Positions 34,832 through 43,208 of a stretch of 64,000 nucleotides of DNA are shown piece after piece. The notes under the pieces were generated by a model, which saw nothing but the letters and a program-made list of their open reading frames with translations, did not search any database and had not been told where the DNA came from. This DNA is from Caulobacter mirabilis (GTDB taxonomy: Bacteria > Pseudomonadota > Alphaproteobacteria > Caulobacterales > Caulobacteraceae), in the NCBI RefSeq assembly GCF_002749615.1, contig NZ_CP024201.1:2666001-2730000 (forward strand). The letters run 5' to 3'. Both the position numbers and the translations under genes were made by a program. Each line of letters starts with the position of its first letter. Position 1 is the stretch's first letter.

Positions 34832-35562
34832 AGCGACACCTTTCCCTGCTCCAGCAGCGCGACGCCGGCGGCGTAGCTCTGCGGCGTATCGAGGCCCAGG
34901 CAGTAGCCGCCGTCCTCGATGACATAGGCGCTCAGTCGGCGCCCCTGCTGCAACATCTGAGGAAAGACGTCGCGGCCGAAGTCGACGAGGCCTGCCGTCG
35001 GGATCAGGTCCAGGATCGTCGGCTCGACCATGTAGACCCCCGCGTTGACCAGCGGATCGGCCACAGCATCGCCAATGCCTTCCAGGAACCGCTCGACGGC
35101 CTGATCGGCGGTGATGCGCACCCGGCCGCCGGCGATGCCGGTGTGGGCGTGGCGGTCCCGATCGAAGAGCGCGATGGTCGCCTCCGCCTTCTGGACGTAG
35201 TGGCGCGCCTGCAGGGCCGCCAGGTCGCAACGCACGACGCTGTCGCCATAGACGACCAGCATGGTCTCGTCGAACGCTTGGCGAATGTTGCCCAGGGCGC
35301 CGGCGGTCCCGAGCAGCTCGGGCTCGTAGACATAGTGCACACGCAGCCCGAAGGCCTCGCCGTCACCGATCGCCTCGCGAATGGCGTCGGCGGCGTAGTG
35401 CAGGTTGATCCAGACCTCCCGCACGCCGCTGTCGGCCAGCCAGCGCAGGTTGTGGGCCAGGATGGCGTCGCCGCCGAAGGGAACCAGGGGCTTGGGCAGG
35501 TCGCCCGCGACCGCGCGGATGCGACTGCCCAGCCCGGCCGCGAGGACCAGGGCCTTGAGCAT
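34828..35562 (-). CDS. Second sugar-phosphate nucleotidyltransferase
   Basis: 244-aa nucleotidyltransferase. The N-terminus is LVLAAGLGSRIRAVAGDLPKPLVPFGG; the metal site is VVYGDSVVRCDL; NAGVYMVEPTILDLI lies near residue 180; it ends with GLDTPQSYAAGVALLEQG. It belongs to the mannose-1-phosphate guanylyltransferase/RmlA-like small enzymes. With the copy at 30879-31589, the operon encodes two activators and two kinases, which suggests two activated sugars. Thirty-five bases after the transaldolase gene. Confidence 0.85.
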   Translation of the reverse strand: MLKALVLAAGLGSRIRAVAGDLPKPLVPFGGDAILAHNLRWLADSGVREVWINLHYAADAIREAIGDGEAFGLRVHYVYEPELLGTAGALGNIRQAFDETMLVVYGDSVVRCDLAALQARHYVQKAEATIALFDRDRHAHTGIAGGRVRITADQAVERFLEGIGDAVADPLVNAGVYMVEPTILDLIPTAGLVDFGRDVFPQMLQQGRRLSAYVIEDGGYCLGLDTPQSYAAGVALLEQGKVSL

Positions 35563-35597
35563 TGCTGTAACTCCGGATTTTGGGAGGCTGGCTGGCC

Positions 35598-36347
35598 CTA
35601 GAGGGTGAAGCCGGCCGAGACCGCGTCCTTGCGGAACATGTCCACCGTCTCGAGCGAGAGCTCGGCCAGGTCCTTGCCCGACATGTCGAGCTTGCGGAGG
35701 ATGTCCGGCGTCGCCGTGATGATATGGCAGCCGCAGTCGCGGGCCTGGTAGATGTTCAGCACTTCACGCGGACTGGCCCAGAGCACCTCGGCCAGCGGCT
35801 TGCGGGCGGCCAGGGCCACCGCGGCGCGCATGATCGGCATCGGATCGACTCCGGTGTCGGCGATACGACCGGCGAACACCGAGACGATGCCCGGAACGGA
35901 CGGATCCAGGGCCTCGACCGTACCCGCGACCTGCTCGAGCGTCAGGATGGCGGTGACGTTCAGCTTGATCCCGTCGCGCGACAGACGCTCGACCAACGGC
36001 AGGCTGCTTTCGCCCTTGGTGTTGGTGATCGGGATCTTCACATAGACATTGCGGCCCCAGCTGGCGATCAGTCGAGCCTGCCGCTCCATCTCGACGAAGT
36101 CGTCGGAGAAGACCTCGAAGGACAGCGGCATGTCCGGGATCAGCGTGACCAGCTGCTGCGCGAAAGTGGCGTAGTCCTCCACGCCCGCCTTGAACATCAG
36201 GGTCGGATTGGTGGTGAACCCGACCACGCGACCTTCATCGTACAGACGCGAGAAGTCGGCCAGGCTCGCGCCGTCGCCGAACAGCTTGATGCCCGTGACG
36301 GACTTCGCAGGCTGAACAAGAGCGGGGTACTTCAGTTCGCGCAACAT
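35598..36347 (-). CDS. Transaldolase-family protein
   Basis: 249-aa short transaldolase-type TIM barrel. Family motifs are GFTTNPTLMFKAG near 43-55, the Schiff-base lysine Lys104 in VYVKIPITN, and IKLNVTAILTLEQ. First gene of the eight-gene operon. Transaldolases interconvert sedoheptulose 7-phosphate and fructose 6-phosphate, so a dedicated copy here would tune supply of the heptose precursor. Starts with GTGGAGAA upstream. The 94 bases behind it (36348-36441) contain its promoter, which I could not pin down. Confidence 0.85.
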   Translation of the reverse strand: MLRELKYPALVQPAKSVTGIKLFGDGASLADFSRLYDEGRVVGFTTNPTLMFKAGVEDYATFAQQLVTLIPDMPLSFEVFSDDFVEMERQARLIASWGRNVYVKIPITNTKGESSLPLVERLSRDGIKLNVTAILTLEQVAGTVEALDPSVPGIVSVFAGRIADTGVDPMPIMRAAVALAARKPLAEVLWASPREVLNIYQARDCGCHIITATPDILRKLDMSGKDLAELSLETVDMFRKDAVSAGFTL

Positions 36348-36441
36348 GGGTTCTCCACTTCTGCCTCAAACGGGCACAGTCGAACTTCCACCCGACAAGA
36401 AGCGCGCCAATAACAACATCACCGTACCCTATGGTAAGCGA

Positions 36442-37428
36442 CTAATTGACACGCGTGGTTATCAGAGTATTGAGCGCGGGTTCCTGAATGTATCCTATAG
36501 GTTGCTTCCAGGTCAGTTTTCCGAGGCCATGAGCCATCAAAACCCGTCCCCTTAGACGAGTGTTTGACCTGAATTCACCGGTGGCGACAGCGATGAGCCA
36601 ACCGGCGGACAGCTGCATAACCCCTTTCAACATAAGGATCGCCCAGGCGATCCGCGGGCGTTTGGCGCCGTCGAGATAGATCGTGACGTAGTGCTGCGTT
36701 TCCCGTCGCACGCGAATTACACGGTATGCGGGTAGCGTGCGGTGCTCGGGAACCGTCTCGGTTACGCGGGCCCGCGCCGCATACACTAGTTTACAATTCT
36801 GGCGGTGCATCCGGACGAAGAGCTCGGCGTCTTCCCCCCCAGCGTCGCCGAAAGACTCCCGCATCGGCCCGTTTTCGGACACGCCGCGGTGTGCCAAATC
36901 GAACAGCGAGTTTCCGGTGCCGAGGCCGTAGCGCGGCTTTCCGCCCGGCGTGGTGAGGACGATCTCCGCCAGATCGGGCAGCCCCAGATCGCGGACGAAA
37001 GCGGCGCCCGTGGGATCCCAGGCCGGCGGCGCGCCGGTCTCGAAGCGCGCCAGCCTCGGCCCGACCACGACGGCGGCGTCGGTCGCGCGGGCGGCGGCGA
37101 CCAGGGCGTCGGTCCAATCGGGATCGGCGATCTCGTCGTCGTCGATGAAGGCCAGCCAGCGCCCTCTCGCCTCCGCGAAGCCGCGATTGCGCAGCGTGGC
37201 CATGTTCCGCGTCAGGTCGACGATATAGCGGATCGGCCAGACGGCCTCCCCCGCCAGAGCCTCGACCACCGCCGCGGCGCTGCCCGACGGGTGATTGTCG
37301 ATCACCACCAGTTCGAGCGCCAAGCCGAGGGTGTTGTGCTGCGCCAGGCAGGACCGCAGCGTCTCGGCGAGATGCAGCGGACGATCGTAGGTGCAGACGA
37401 CGATGCTGAGGTCGGGAGAGGCGCTCAT
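36442..37428 (-). CDS. Family 2 glycosyltransferase (second of a tandem pair)
   Basis: 328-aa inverting GT2. GT-A fold motifs: SIVVCTYDRPLHLAETL at the N-terminus and the DxD-type LAFIDDDEIADPDW near 95; the acceptor-side region holds GDAGGEDAELFVRMHRQ. It has a C-terminal membrane-proximal part (IAWAILMLKGVMQLSAGWLI) and the ending KLTWKQPIGYIQEPAL, shared with the neighbouring GT2. The last 40 codons lie in a noticeably AT-richer patch. ATG at 37428 overlaps the stop of the neighbour by four bases. Confidence 0.88.
   Translation of the reverse strand: MSASPDLSIVVCTYDRPLHLAETLRSCLAQHNTLGLALELVVIDNHPSGSAAAVVEALAGEAVWPIRYIVDLTRNMATLRNRGFAEARGRWLAFIDDDEIADPDWTDALVAAARATDAAVVVGPRLARFETGAPPAWDPTGAAFVRDLGLPDLAEIVLTTPGGKPRYGLGTGNSLFDLAHRGVSENGPMRESFGDAGGEDAELFVRMHRQNCKLVYAARARVTETVPEHRTLPAYRVIRVRRETQHYVTIYLDGAKRPRIAWAILMLKGVMQLSAGWLIAVATGEFRSNTRLRGRVLMAHGLGKLTWKQPIGYIQEPALNTLITTRVN
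36446..36473 (+). promoter_or_regulatory. Promoter-like TTGACA-N16-TATTGA antisense to a glycosyltransferase
   Basis: Seen: TTGACA (36446-36451), 16 bases, TATTGA (36468-36473) on the plus strand in an AT-rich patch at the 3' end of the minus-strand GT2 gene. The expected start of transcription is near 36480, reading antisense into that gene. No convincing plus-strand gene follows. It may be chance in a locally AT-rich stretch. Confidence 0.35.
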
Positions 37429-38375
37429 CCCGCCTTTTCCTCGATGAAGCCGATCGGCGACCGCCAGGTCAGCTTGCCCAGCCCCTTGGCCAGGCCGATG
37501 CGGTGGTCGAAACGCCTCGGCCGGAGGAACTCGCCGGTGACGACATAGAGCCCGGCGTGAACTCCCATCTGGATCAGACCCAGCAGCGTCACCCGCGCCG
37601 TTGTGACCAGCTTGTGGCGGCTGGTGGCGATCCGGCACACGGCATAGTGCTGCGAGCCGCGCTTCATGCGGGTGATCATGTAGTCGGGCCGCGCCCGCTC
37701 GATCTCGATGAACTCGCGCACCACGGCGTCCGGCGCCCAGACGAACCGTCTCCCCGCCAAGGCCAGGCGGAACAGCAGCTGGGTGTCCTCGCCGTTGGCG
37801 TCGCCGAAGGCCACGTCGAAGGGCTCGGGATCGGCCAGGCAGGTGGTCACGCGGAACGCGGCGTTGCCGCTGCCCAGCCCCTTCCCCTTCTTCCGGAAGC
37901 GGCCGAAAAGATGCAGCTCCGTATCCGCCGGCAGCCGGAAATCGAGCGTGTAGCGCCACCCCTCCGGGTCCCAGTCCGGCGCGGCGCCGCCCTCGAACTC
38001 CGGCAGCTTGGGGCCGAAGGCCGCGTCGGCGCCCGTGCGCTCCAGCGTCTCCAGCAAGGCTTTCAGCCAGCCGGCGTCGGGCGCCTCGTCGTCGTCGATG
38101 AAGGCCACGTATCGGCCGCGCGAGGCCTTGATTCCCAGGTTCCGGACGATCGAAATGTTCCGCCGCGCATCGCTCAGATAGACGATCGGCGCGCCGGCGG
38201 CGGCATGCCCGGCCACGAGCGCCTCGGCGAGACGGTCGGGATGGTTGTCCACCACGACGACCTCGAACCGGACGCCGGCCGCGCCGCGCTCGAAGATCCC
38301 GGCCAGCGTCCGCGCCAGCAGGTGCACGCGGTCGTAGCTCAGCACCACGACGCTGATGTCGATGTCGCCGCTCAT
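37425..38375 (-). CDS. Family 2 glycosyltransferase (first of a tandem pair)
   Basis: 316-aa GT2. N-terminus DISVVVLSYDRVHLLARTL, then DNHPDRLAEALV, the metal site YVAFIDDDEAPDAGW, and GDANGEDTQLLFRLA. It shares the closing element KLTWRSPIGFIEEKAG and the hydrophobic segment before it with the GT2 downstream, so the two are a tandem duplication that has diverged. It presumably adds a sugar to the lipid-linked repeat unit at the cytosolic face of the membrane. ATGA overlaps on both sides couple it to the sugar transferase and to its paralogue. Confidence 0.88.
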   Translation of the reverse strand: MSGDIDISVVVLSYDRVHLLARTLAGIFERGAAGVRFEVVVVDNHPDRLAEALVAGHAAAGAPIVYLSDARRNISIVRNLGIKASRGRYVAFIDDDEAPDAGWLKALLETLERTGADAAFGPKLPEFEGGAAPDWDPEGWRYTLDFRLPADTELHLFGRFRKKGKGLGSGNAAFRVTTCLADPEPFDVAFGDANGEDTQLLFRLALAGRRFVWAPDAVVREFIEIERARPDYMITRMKRGSQHYAVCRIATSRHKLVTTARVTLLGLIQMGVHAGLYVVTGEFLRPRRFDHRIGLAKGLGKLTWRSPIGFIEEKAG

Positions 38376-39073
38376 GCGCCCGTCCCCCGGATCACGACGC
38401 CGACGGTGCGGAACAGGATCTTGATGTCGAGCCACAGCGACCAGGTCCTGATGTACTCCAGGTCCAGTTTCACCCAGTCGTCGTAGTCGCTGATCCGGTG
38501 CCGCCCTTCTACCTGCCACAGGCAGGTGATGCCCTGCTTCACCGCCAGCTTCTGGCGCTGGAACGGCGTGAACCGCGCATACTCGTGCTCGCGCGGCGGC
38601 CTGGGACCGACCAGGCTGAGGTCGCCTTTCAGCACGCTCCACAGCTGCGGTAGTTCGTCGATGCTGTACTTGCGCAGCCAGCGACCCAGCGGCGTGATGC
38701 GGGGATCATTCTCCAGCTTGAAGGCGGGCCCCTGCATCAGGTTGCCGGCCTGCAGCCCCGCTTCCTGGGCGTCGGCGTCCGGGACCATGGTCCGATACTT
38801 ATAGCCGCGGAAGCGACGACCGCCTTGCCCCACCCAGTCGCAGGCGTAGAACACCGGCCCGGGACTGGTGGCCTTCACCAATCCCGCGACCAGGAGCAGG
38901 AGCGGCGACAGGACGACCAGCAGCGCGGCTGAACCGACGATGTCGACCAGGCGCTTGAGCGCCAGTTCGACGCCGACGTCGCGGCCGCCGGCCAGCGCCA
39001 CGGCGGGCGGTTCGGCGGCTGGCCCGCGATCTGCAGGAACGGAAGCGTACGGGTCGGAGTTGGCGGGATGCAT
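38372..39073 (-). CDS. Initiating sugar transferase (undecaprenyl-phosphate phosphoglycosyltransferase)
   Basis: 233-aa polytopic-derived monotopic phosphoglycosyltransferase of the bacterial sugar transferase family. One re-entrant hydrophobic helix (about 43-66, VGSAALLVVLSPLLLLVAGLV) precedes the catalytic part: GPVFYACDWVGQGGRRFRGYKYRTM, YSIDELPQLWSVLKGDLSLV, and GPRPPREHEYARF. It places the first sugar phosphate on undecaprenyl phosphate. It lacks the N-terminal multi-helix domain of WbaP/WcaJ, so it is the small type. Its ATG shares the palindrome ATGCAT with the ATG of the divergent WecB-like gene. Confidence 0.92.
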   Translation of the reverse strand: MHPANSDPYASVPADRGPAAEPPAVALAGGRDVGVELALKRLVDIVGSAALLVVLSPLLLLVAGLVKATSPGPVFYACDWVGQGGRRFRGYKYRTMVPDADAQEAGLQAGNLMQGPAFKLENDPRITPLGRWLRKYSIDELPQLWSVLKGDLSLVGPRPPREHEYARFTPFQRQKLAVKQGITCLWQVEGRHRISDYDDWVKLDLEYIRTWSLWLDIKILFRTVGVVIRGTGA

Positions 39074-39925
39074 GGCACTATGGAGACGGTTTTGGCCGCT
39101 GACGTGGCGAAATGGGACGATACGGACGCCGGCGAGCAAGCCGCGCGCCAGCCTGAGACGCCTTTCCGCGCCGTGCGTTTCGCCGGGCTGAGGTTTACGC
39201 CCATGTCGGTCGCGGAGGCGACCGCCGCCCTGGCTGCGCGACAACAGGACGCGCCCTTCGCCGCCTTCGTCACGCCCAACGCGGAGCACGCCTGGCTGCG
39301 CCGCCATGATCCGGAGTTCGCCCGCTGCGGCGAGGCGGCCTGGATCAGCACCAACGACAGCCGCGTGCTGCGCAACGCCGCCTTGCTGGGCGGCCTCAAG
39401 CTGGACTTCGCGCCGGGCGCCTATGTCGTCCGCGACCTGTTCCGCGAGGTGATCCGACCGGACGACGCCCTGACCGTGATCGGCGGGACGGACGCGACCA
39501 TCGCCGCCCTGTGCGAACAGTTTGGCTTGAATCGGATCGCACACCACAATCCGCCCATGGGCTTCATCCACGATCCGGACGCGGTGCGCACGGCGGTCGA
39601 CTTCGTCGCCGCTCATCCCGCCCGCTTCGTGTTCGTCGCCATGGGTCCGCCTCAGTCCGAGAAGTTCTGCCAGCGGGTGATCTCGGACGGCCGGTCGACC
39701 GGCCTGGGCCTCTGCATCGGCAGCTCCCTGACGGTGATCACCGGCCAGATGAAGGCCGCCCCCGATATCATGGAGCACACCGGCTTCGTCTGGCTCTATC
39801 GGCTGGCGCGGGAGCCGGGCCGGCTTTGGCGGCGGTATCTGGCGCGCGGACTGTGGGGCCTCGGCTACGGCCTGTGGGACGCGGCCCGCCTGCGTCTGGG
39901 CCTGCGCAAAGCCTGGCCCGGATGA
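39068..39925 (+). CDS. WecB/TagA/CpsF family glycosyltransferase (GT26)
   Basis: 285-aa GT26 enzyme that adds a sugar such as ManNAc or a glucuronic-type residue to a lipid-linked acceptor. The FVTPNAEHAW motif matches the TPN element and ISTNDSRVL the Asp element of TagA. The catalytic domain ends with VAMGPPQSEKFC and LCIGSSLTVITGQMKAAP. A basic C-terminus is expected to bind the membrane. Start: ATG at 39068 with GGAG eight bases ahead; ATG 39080 is the alternative. The stop overlaps the start of the ligase/polymerase gene (ATGA). Confidence 0.88.
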   Translation: MHGTMETVLAADVAKWDDTDAGEQAARQPETPFRAVRFAGLRFTPMSVAEATAALAARQQDAPFAAFVTPNAEHAWLRRHDPEFARCGEAAWISTNDSRVLRNAALLGGLKLDFAPGAYVVRDLFREVIRPDDALTVIGGTDATIAALCEQFGLNRIAHHNPPMGFIHDPDAVRTAVDFVAAHPARFVFVAMGPPQSEKFCQRVISDGRSTGLGLCIGSSLTVITGQMKAAPDIMEHTGFVWLYRLAREPGRLWRRYLARGLWGLGYGLWDAARLRLGLRKAWPG

Positions 39926-41310
39926 GCGACGGTCCCGCCGCCTCCCGCGCCGCCTTGGCGACCGAGACCTGGCGGGCCATCCGCGCCGATCAGCGCGCCG
40001 CCCGCGAGACCCTGACCGACCGCTGGATCGTCCTGGCCGCCGGGACCCTGCTGGTCCTGATGCTGCTCTACGTCCTGATCGGCAACAAACCCTACGTCCA
40101 CGAGGTCGCCCTCGACCCCCTGACCGGCGCCACCGAGATGTCGCCGATCAACCGCTACATCTGGCTGGCGCTCGGCGCCCTGTCCGTTCCCCTCCTGTGG
40201 CTGCGGCGCGGGGACTTGATCGTCGCCTTCCGCCAACTGTGGCCGCTGCTCCTGTTGCTGGCCTGGTTCGCCCTGACCACGCGCTGGGCGCTCGACCCCG
40301 CCGCCTCGAGCCGCCGCCTGCTGCTCTATGGAGTCAACGTGGCGATCTGCGTCGCCGTCGCGGTCGGGCTCCGCGACATGCGCCGCGCCCACATGGCCAT
40401 GGCCATCGCCTGCGCCATCGTGGTCGCCATCGACATGGCGTCCTGGATCATCATTCCCGGTCGGTCGATGACGCCGCTGGGCCTGGCGGCGATCCATTCG
40501 CATAAGAACACCCTGGGCGCGGTGATGCTGCTGGCGGGGTTCGTCTGCGGAACCTACGCCTGGGGCCAGGCGCACTGGCGCGGACGGCTGTTCTGGTGGG
40601 CGGTCACCGTCTGCGCGATCGCCCTGCTGATCGCCAGCCGCTCCAAGACCAGCCTCGGCATCTTCTTCGCCCTGGCCGCCTTCACCCCGGCGTTCGTGCT
40701 GGTGCTCAGGCGGCGTCCCATCGAGATCGTCGGCGTCGCCGCCCTGATCGGCTTCGGGATCACGCTGCTGCTGTTCGGCTGGCTCGGCTACGCCTATGCG
40801 GTCGGCATGGACCCGATCGACCCGGTGCGCGGCGTCACCTTCACCCAGCGGACCGACGTCTGGGCCTTCGTCTACCAGCAGGCCGCCCAGCATCCGGTCG
40901 GCGGCGTCGGCTTCGGTTCGCTCTGGGACGTGAACCCTCAGGTGCAGCCCAGCCTGCAGACCGACTACTGGTTCGCCCGGCCGGACGCCTTCACCAACGA
41001 GGCCCACAACGGCTACCTCGACATCGCCGCCACGACCGGCCTGGTCGGCCTGGCCGGGGCGCTGTTCCTGCTCGGGCGCTGGATGCTGCGCGGCGTCCTG
41101 CTGCTGCGCGCCGAGGCCATCGCCGTTCCGACCGACCGCGCCGGATTGGCCGCCGCCATGGCGCTGGGCATCTTTCCGCTGCTGATGTTCGGCCACAACT
41201 GGATGGAAAGCAGCTACTGGACCGCCAACTCCATCTTCGGAACCATCATCCTGGCGGTTGGGATCCAGATGGACCTGACCTGGGCGCGGCGCTCAGCCGG
41301 CGCAGCATGA
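39922..41310 (+). CDS. O-antigen ligase/Wzy-like polymerase
   Basis: 462-aa membrane protein with about ten hydrophobic helices and one large periplasmic loop (about 305-370, DPVRGVTFTQRTDVWAFVYQ, FTNEAHNGYLDIAATTGLVG). The loop motif HNGYLDIAATTG is typical of the Wzy_C/O-antigen ligase family. It would join repeat units at the periplasmic face. Its final 65 bases overlap the convergent flippase gene. Confidence 0.87.
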   Translation: MSDGPAASRAALATETWRAIRADQRAARETLTDRWIVLAAGTLLVLMLLYVLIGNKPYVHEVALDPLTGATEMSPINRYIWLALGALSVPLLWLRRGDLIVAFRQLWPLLLLLAWFALTTRWALDPAASSRRLLLYGVNVAICVAVAVGLRDMRRAHMAMAIACAIVVAIDMASWIIIPGRSMTPLGLAAIHSHKNTLGAVMLLAGFVCGTYAWGQAHWRGRLFWWAVTVCAIALLIASRSKTSLGIFFALAAFTPAFVLVLRRRPIEIVGVAALIGFGITLLLFGWLGYAYAVGMDPIDPVRGVTFTQRTDVWAFVYQQAAQHPVGGVGFGSLWDVNPQVQPSLQTDYWFARPDAFTNEAHNGYLDIAATTGLVGLAGALFLLGRWMLRGVLLLRAEAIAVPTDRAGLAAAMALGIFPLLMFGHNWMESSYWTANSIFGTIILAVGIQMDLTWARRSAGAA

Positions 41311-42520
41311 CCGCCAGGATCACGCCGGCGATGACCGCCTCGAGCCCCTGCCCGACCGCCGTGCCGACCACCGCCCCCGCATAGCCCAGCGGCCCCATCG
41401 CCGACAGGATCGCCGCCGTGGCCGCCAGCGACGCCGCCGCATTGGCCAGGGCCAGGGCCTTGAACGCCTTCAGAACCTGCAGCCCCGTGCTCAGCACCGT
41501 CTGGCCGAAGCCGAGCCCCGCCGCCAGACCCCACAGAGGCAGAAGCGCCTGCGCCTCGTGGTAGCGCCCGTCGAACAGCCCAGCCGTGATCAGCGGCCAG
41601 GCCTCATAGACCAGCAGGGTCCATACGGCGGCCACCGCAATCCCGCCGGCGGTCGTGAGCAGCAGCATCCGCGAGAAACCGCGCCAATCGGCCGCCTCGC
41701 GCCGGCGGACCAGGTCGTTGCGGCCGACCATGCTCCAGGACAGCGCCAGCAGCGGCACCGGCCGCAGGAAGGTCTGGCTGAACGACAGCAAGGCCAGCAC
41801 CGCGTTGCCGAACGCCCCGCCGACCGCGAAAACGTAGAACCGCGCCAGCAGCTCGCTGCTGGTCACCCCCAGGAAGATCCAGCCTGACTGCCGGACATAG
41901 CCGCCGTAGTCGCACAACCGGCGCCAGTCGAGCCGCTCGGACAGCCCCCCGCCCATCGCCCGCAGCCAGCCCGCCAGCCCGACCAGTCCATAGGCGGCGC
42001 CCAGCAGGCCCAGGATCTCGTCGGCATGCAGCGGCTGGAACAGCAGATGCCCCAGGCCCAGAAAGCCGGCCGCCAGCACCAGCACCGCGCCGGTCTGGAC
42101 CGCCGCCGTCTTCGCCTCCCCGCGGCTGAAGCAGACGAAGCGGACGTACTGCTGCAGCAGGAAGGCCGGCACGAACAGGGCGGCCACTGGCGCGCCGAAG
42201 CCCGAGCCGCCCGCTCGCAGCGCCAGGGCGACGACCAGCACCGCCCCCGCGACCAGGGCCAGGAAGACCACCGTCACCATCAGCATCAGCCGCTCGACGT
42301 CGCGCCGCGCCGGATCGGTCCCGGCCGCCGGCGGCAGGACCTGAAGGTGGCAGAGGCTGACCGCGTTCTGGACGCTGCTCAGGACATAGGCGGTGCTGGA
42401 CCAGAAGACGAAGGCCCCGAATTCGGCCGGCGCGGCCAGCTTGGCCAGCAGCAGGATGACGCCGAGGTTCAGCAGCGACCACAGCGCCTGCTCGATGATG
42501 GACGTGAGATACCGCGACAT
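41246..42520 (-). CDS. Polysaccharide flippase (Wzx/MATE-like)
   Basis: 424-aa polytopic protein with around twelve helices, starting MSRYLTSIIEQALWSLLNLGVILLLAK, a signature-like start of Wzx family proteins. It would flip the lipid-linked repeat unit. An upstream GTG (42526) is possible. It follows the export gene by ten bases and so shares its transcript. The 3' end overlaps the ligase/polymerase gene. Confidence 0.84.
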   Translation of the reverse strand: MSRYLTSIIEQALWSLLNLGVILLLAKLAAPAEFGAFVFWSSTAYVLSSVQNAVSLCHLQVLPPAAGTDPARRDVERLMLMVTVVFLALVAGAVLVVALALRAGGSGFGAPVAALFVPAFLLQQYVRFVCFSRGEAKTAAVQTGAVLVLAAGFLGLGHLLFQPLHADEILGLLGAAYGLVGLAGWLRAMGGGLSERLDWRRLCDYGGYVRQSGWIFLGVTSSELLARFYVFAVGGAFGNAVLALLSFSQTFLRPVPLLALSWSMVGRNDLVRRREAADWRGFSRMLLLTTAGGIAVAAVWTLLVYEAWPLITAGLFDGRYHEAQALLPLWGLAAGLGFGQTVLSTGLQVLKAFKALALANAAASLAATAAILSAMGPLGYAGAVVGTAVGQGLEAVIAGVILAVMLRRLSAAPRSGPSGSQPPG

Positions 42521-42530
42521 CGGCACCGCT

Positions 42531-43208
42531 TCAGTTGCGGTTGATGTCGTAGCTGAAGCCGAAGTTGAACGGCAGCACCCCGTTCAGGTACTGGCGCACG
42601 AACAGGTTCACCTCGGCGATGTTGCTGCGCGGCACGAAGACCAGGTCGCCGGGCAGGATCTGGAAGTCGTCGCTCGCCTGCCCCTTCAGCATCGCCTTCA
42701 CGTCGACGTAGCGCACCAGCAGGCGGTTGTCGGCGACGCGGCGGCGCAACACGGCGACCTTGCCGGTCTTGGCCGTATCCTGGAAGCCGCCGGCCGCGAC
42801 GATCGCCTGGGCGACATTGATCCGCCCGCGCAGCGGATGAACGCCGGGCGTGCGCACCTCTCCGCCCACATAGACCTGTGACGAGCCATAGGTCGCCACC
42901 AGGGCCTCGACCTGCGGATTGCGCAGGATCGAGCCGTAGGCGTCGGTGAGAATCTGGCTGACGACCTCGGGCGTCTGGCCGGCCACGGCGACGCCGCTGA
43001 CCAGCGGGAAGACGCCGCGGCCGTCCGGCCCGACGACCACCCGGGTGTTCAGGTCCGGGTTGACGAAGAAGTTCAGGCTCAGCTCGTCGCCCGGCATGAC
43101 CTCGTAGAGATAGTCGGATGCGGCCCAGGGGTCGTAGCTCACCCGGGGCTGCGGCTGGGCGAGCGCCGGCGACGCCAGGACAAGGAACAGGGCCAGCAAT
43201 CGCCACAT
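42531..43208 (-). CDS. Short polysaccharide export protein (Wza-like, non-lipidated)
   Basis: 225-aa secreted protein (E. coli Wza: 379). A signal peptide, MWRLLALFLVLASPALAQ, has no lipobox cysteine. The Poly_export domain holds YLYEVMPGDELSLNFF and one SLBB domain holds VYVGGEVRTPGVHPLRGRIN. The end is LPFNFGFSYDINRN. It lacks the C-terminal amphipathic helix that forms the outer-membrane pore in Wza, so a separate outer-membrane part or a different organisation is likely, as in the HfsD family of Caulobacter. ATG at 43208 follows GGAGGAG. Confidence 0.9.
   Translation of the reverse strand: MWRLLALFLVLASPALAQPQPRVSYDPWAASDYLYEVMPGDELSLNFFVNPDLNTRVVVGPDGRGVFPLVSGVAVAGQTPEVVSQILTDAYGSILRNPQVEALVATYGSSQVYVGGEVRTPGVHPLRGRINVAQAIVAAGGFQDTAKTGKVAVLRRRVADNRLLVRYVDVKAMLKGQASDDFQILPGDLVFVPRSNIAEVNLFVRQYLNGVLPFNFGFSYDINRN

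Noticed and set aside
34250..35230. Extended frame that would fuse upstream sequence to GmhB (and similar extensions at 32635-34596 and 33639-34925)
   Set aside because: The N-terminal extensions overlap real upstream genes in another frame and look like nonsense; internal starts at 34831, 33636 and 34271 give normal family lengths.
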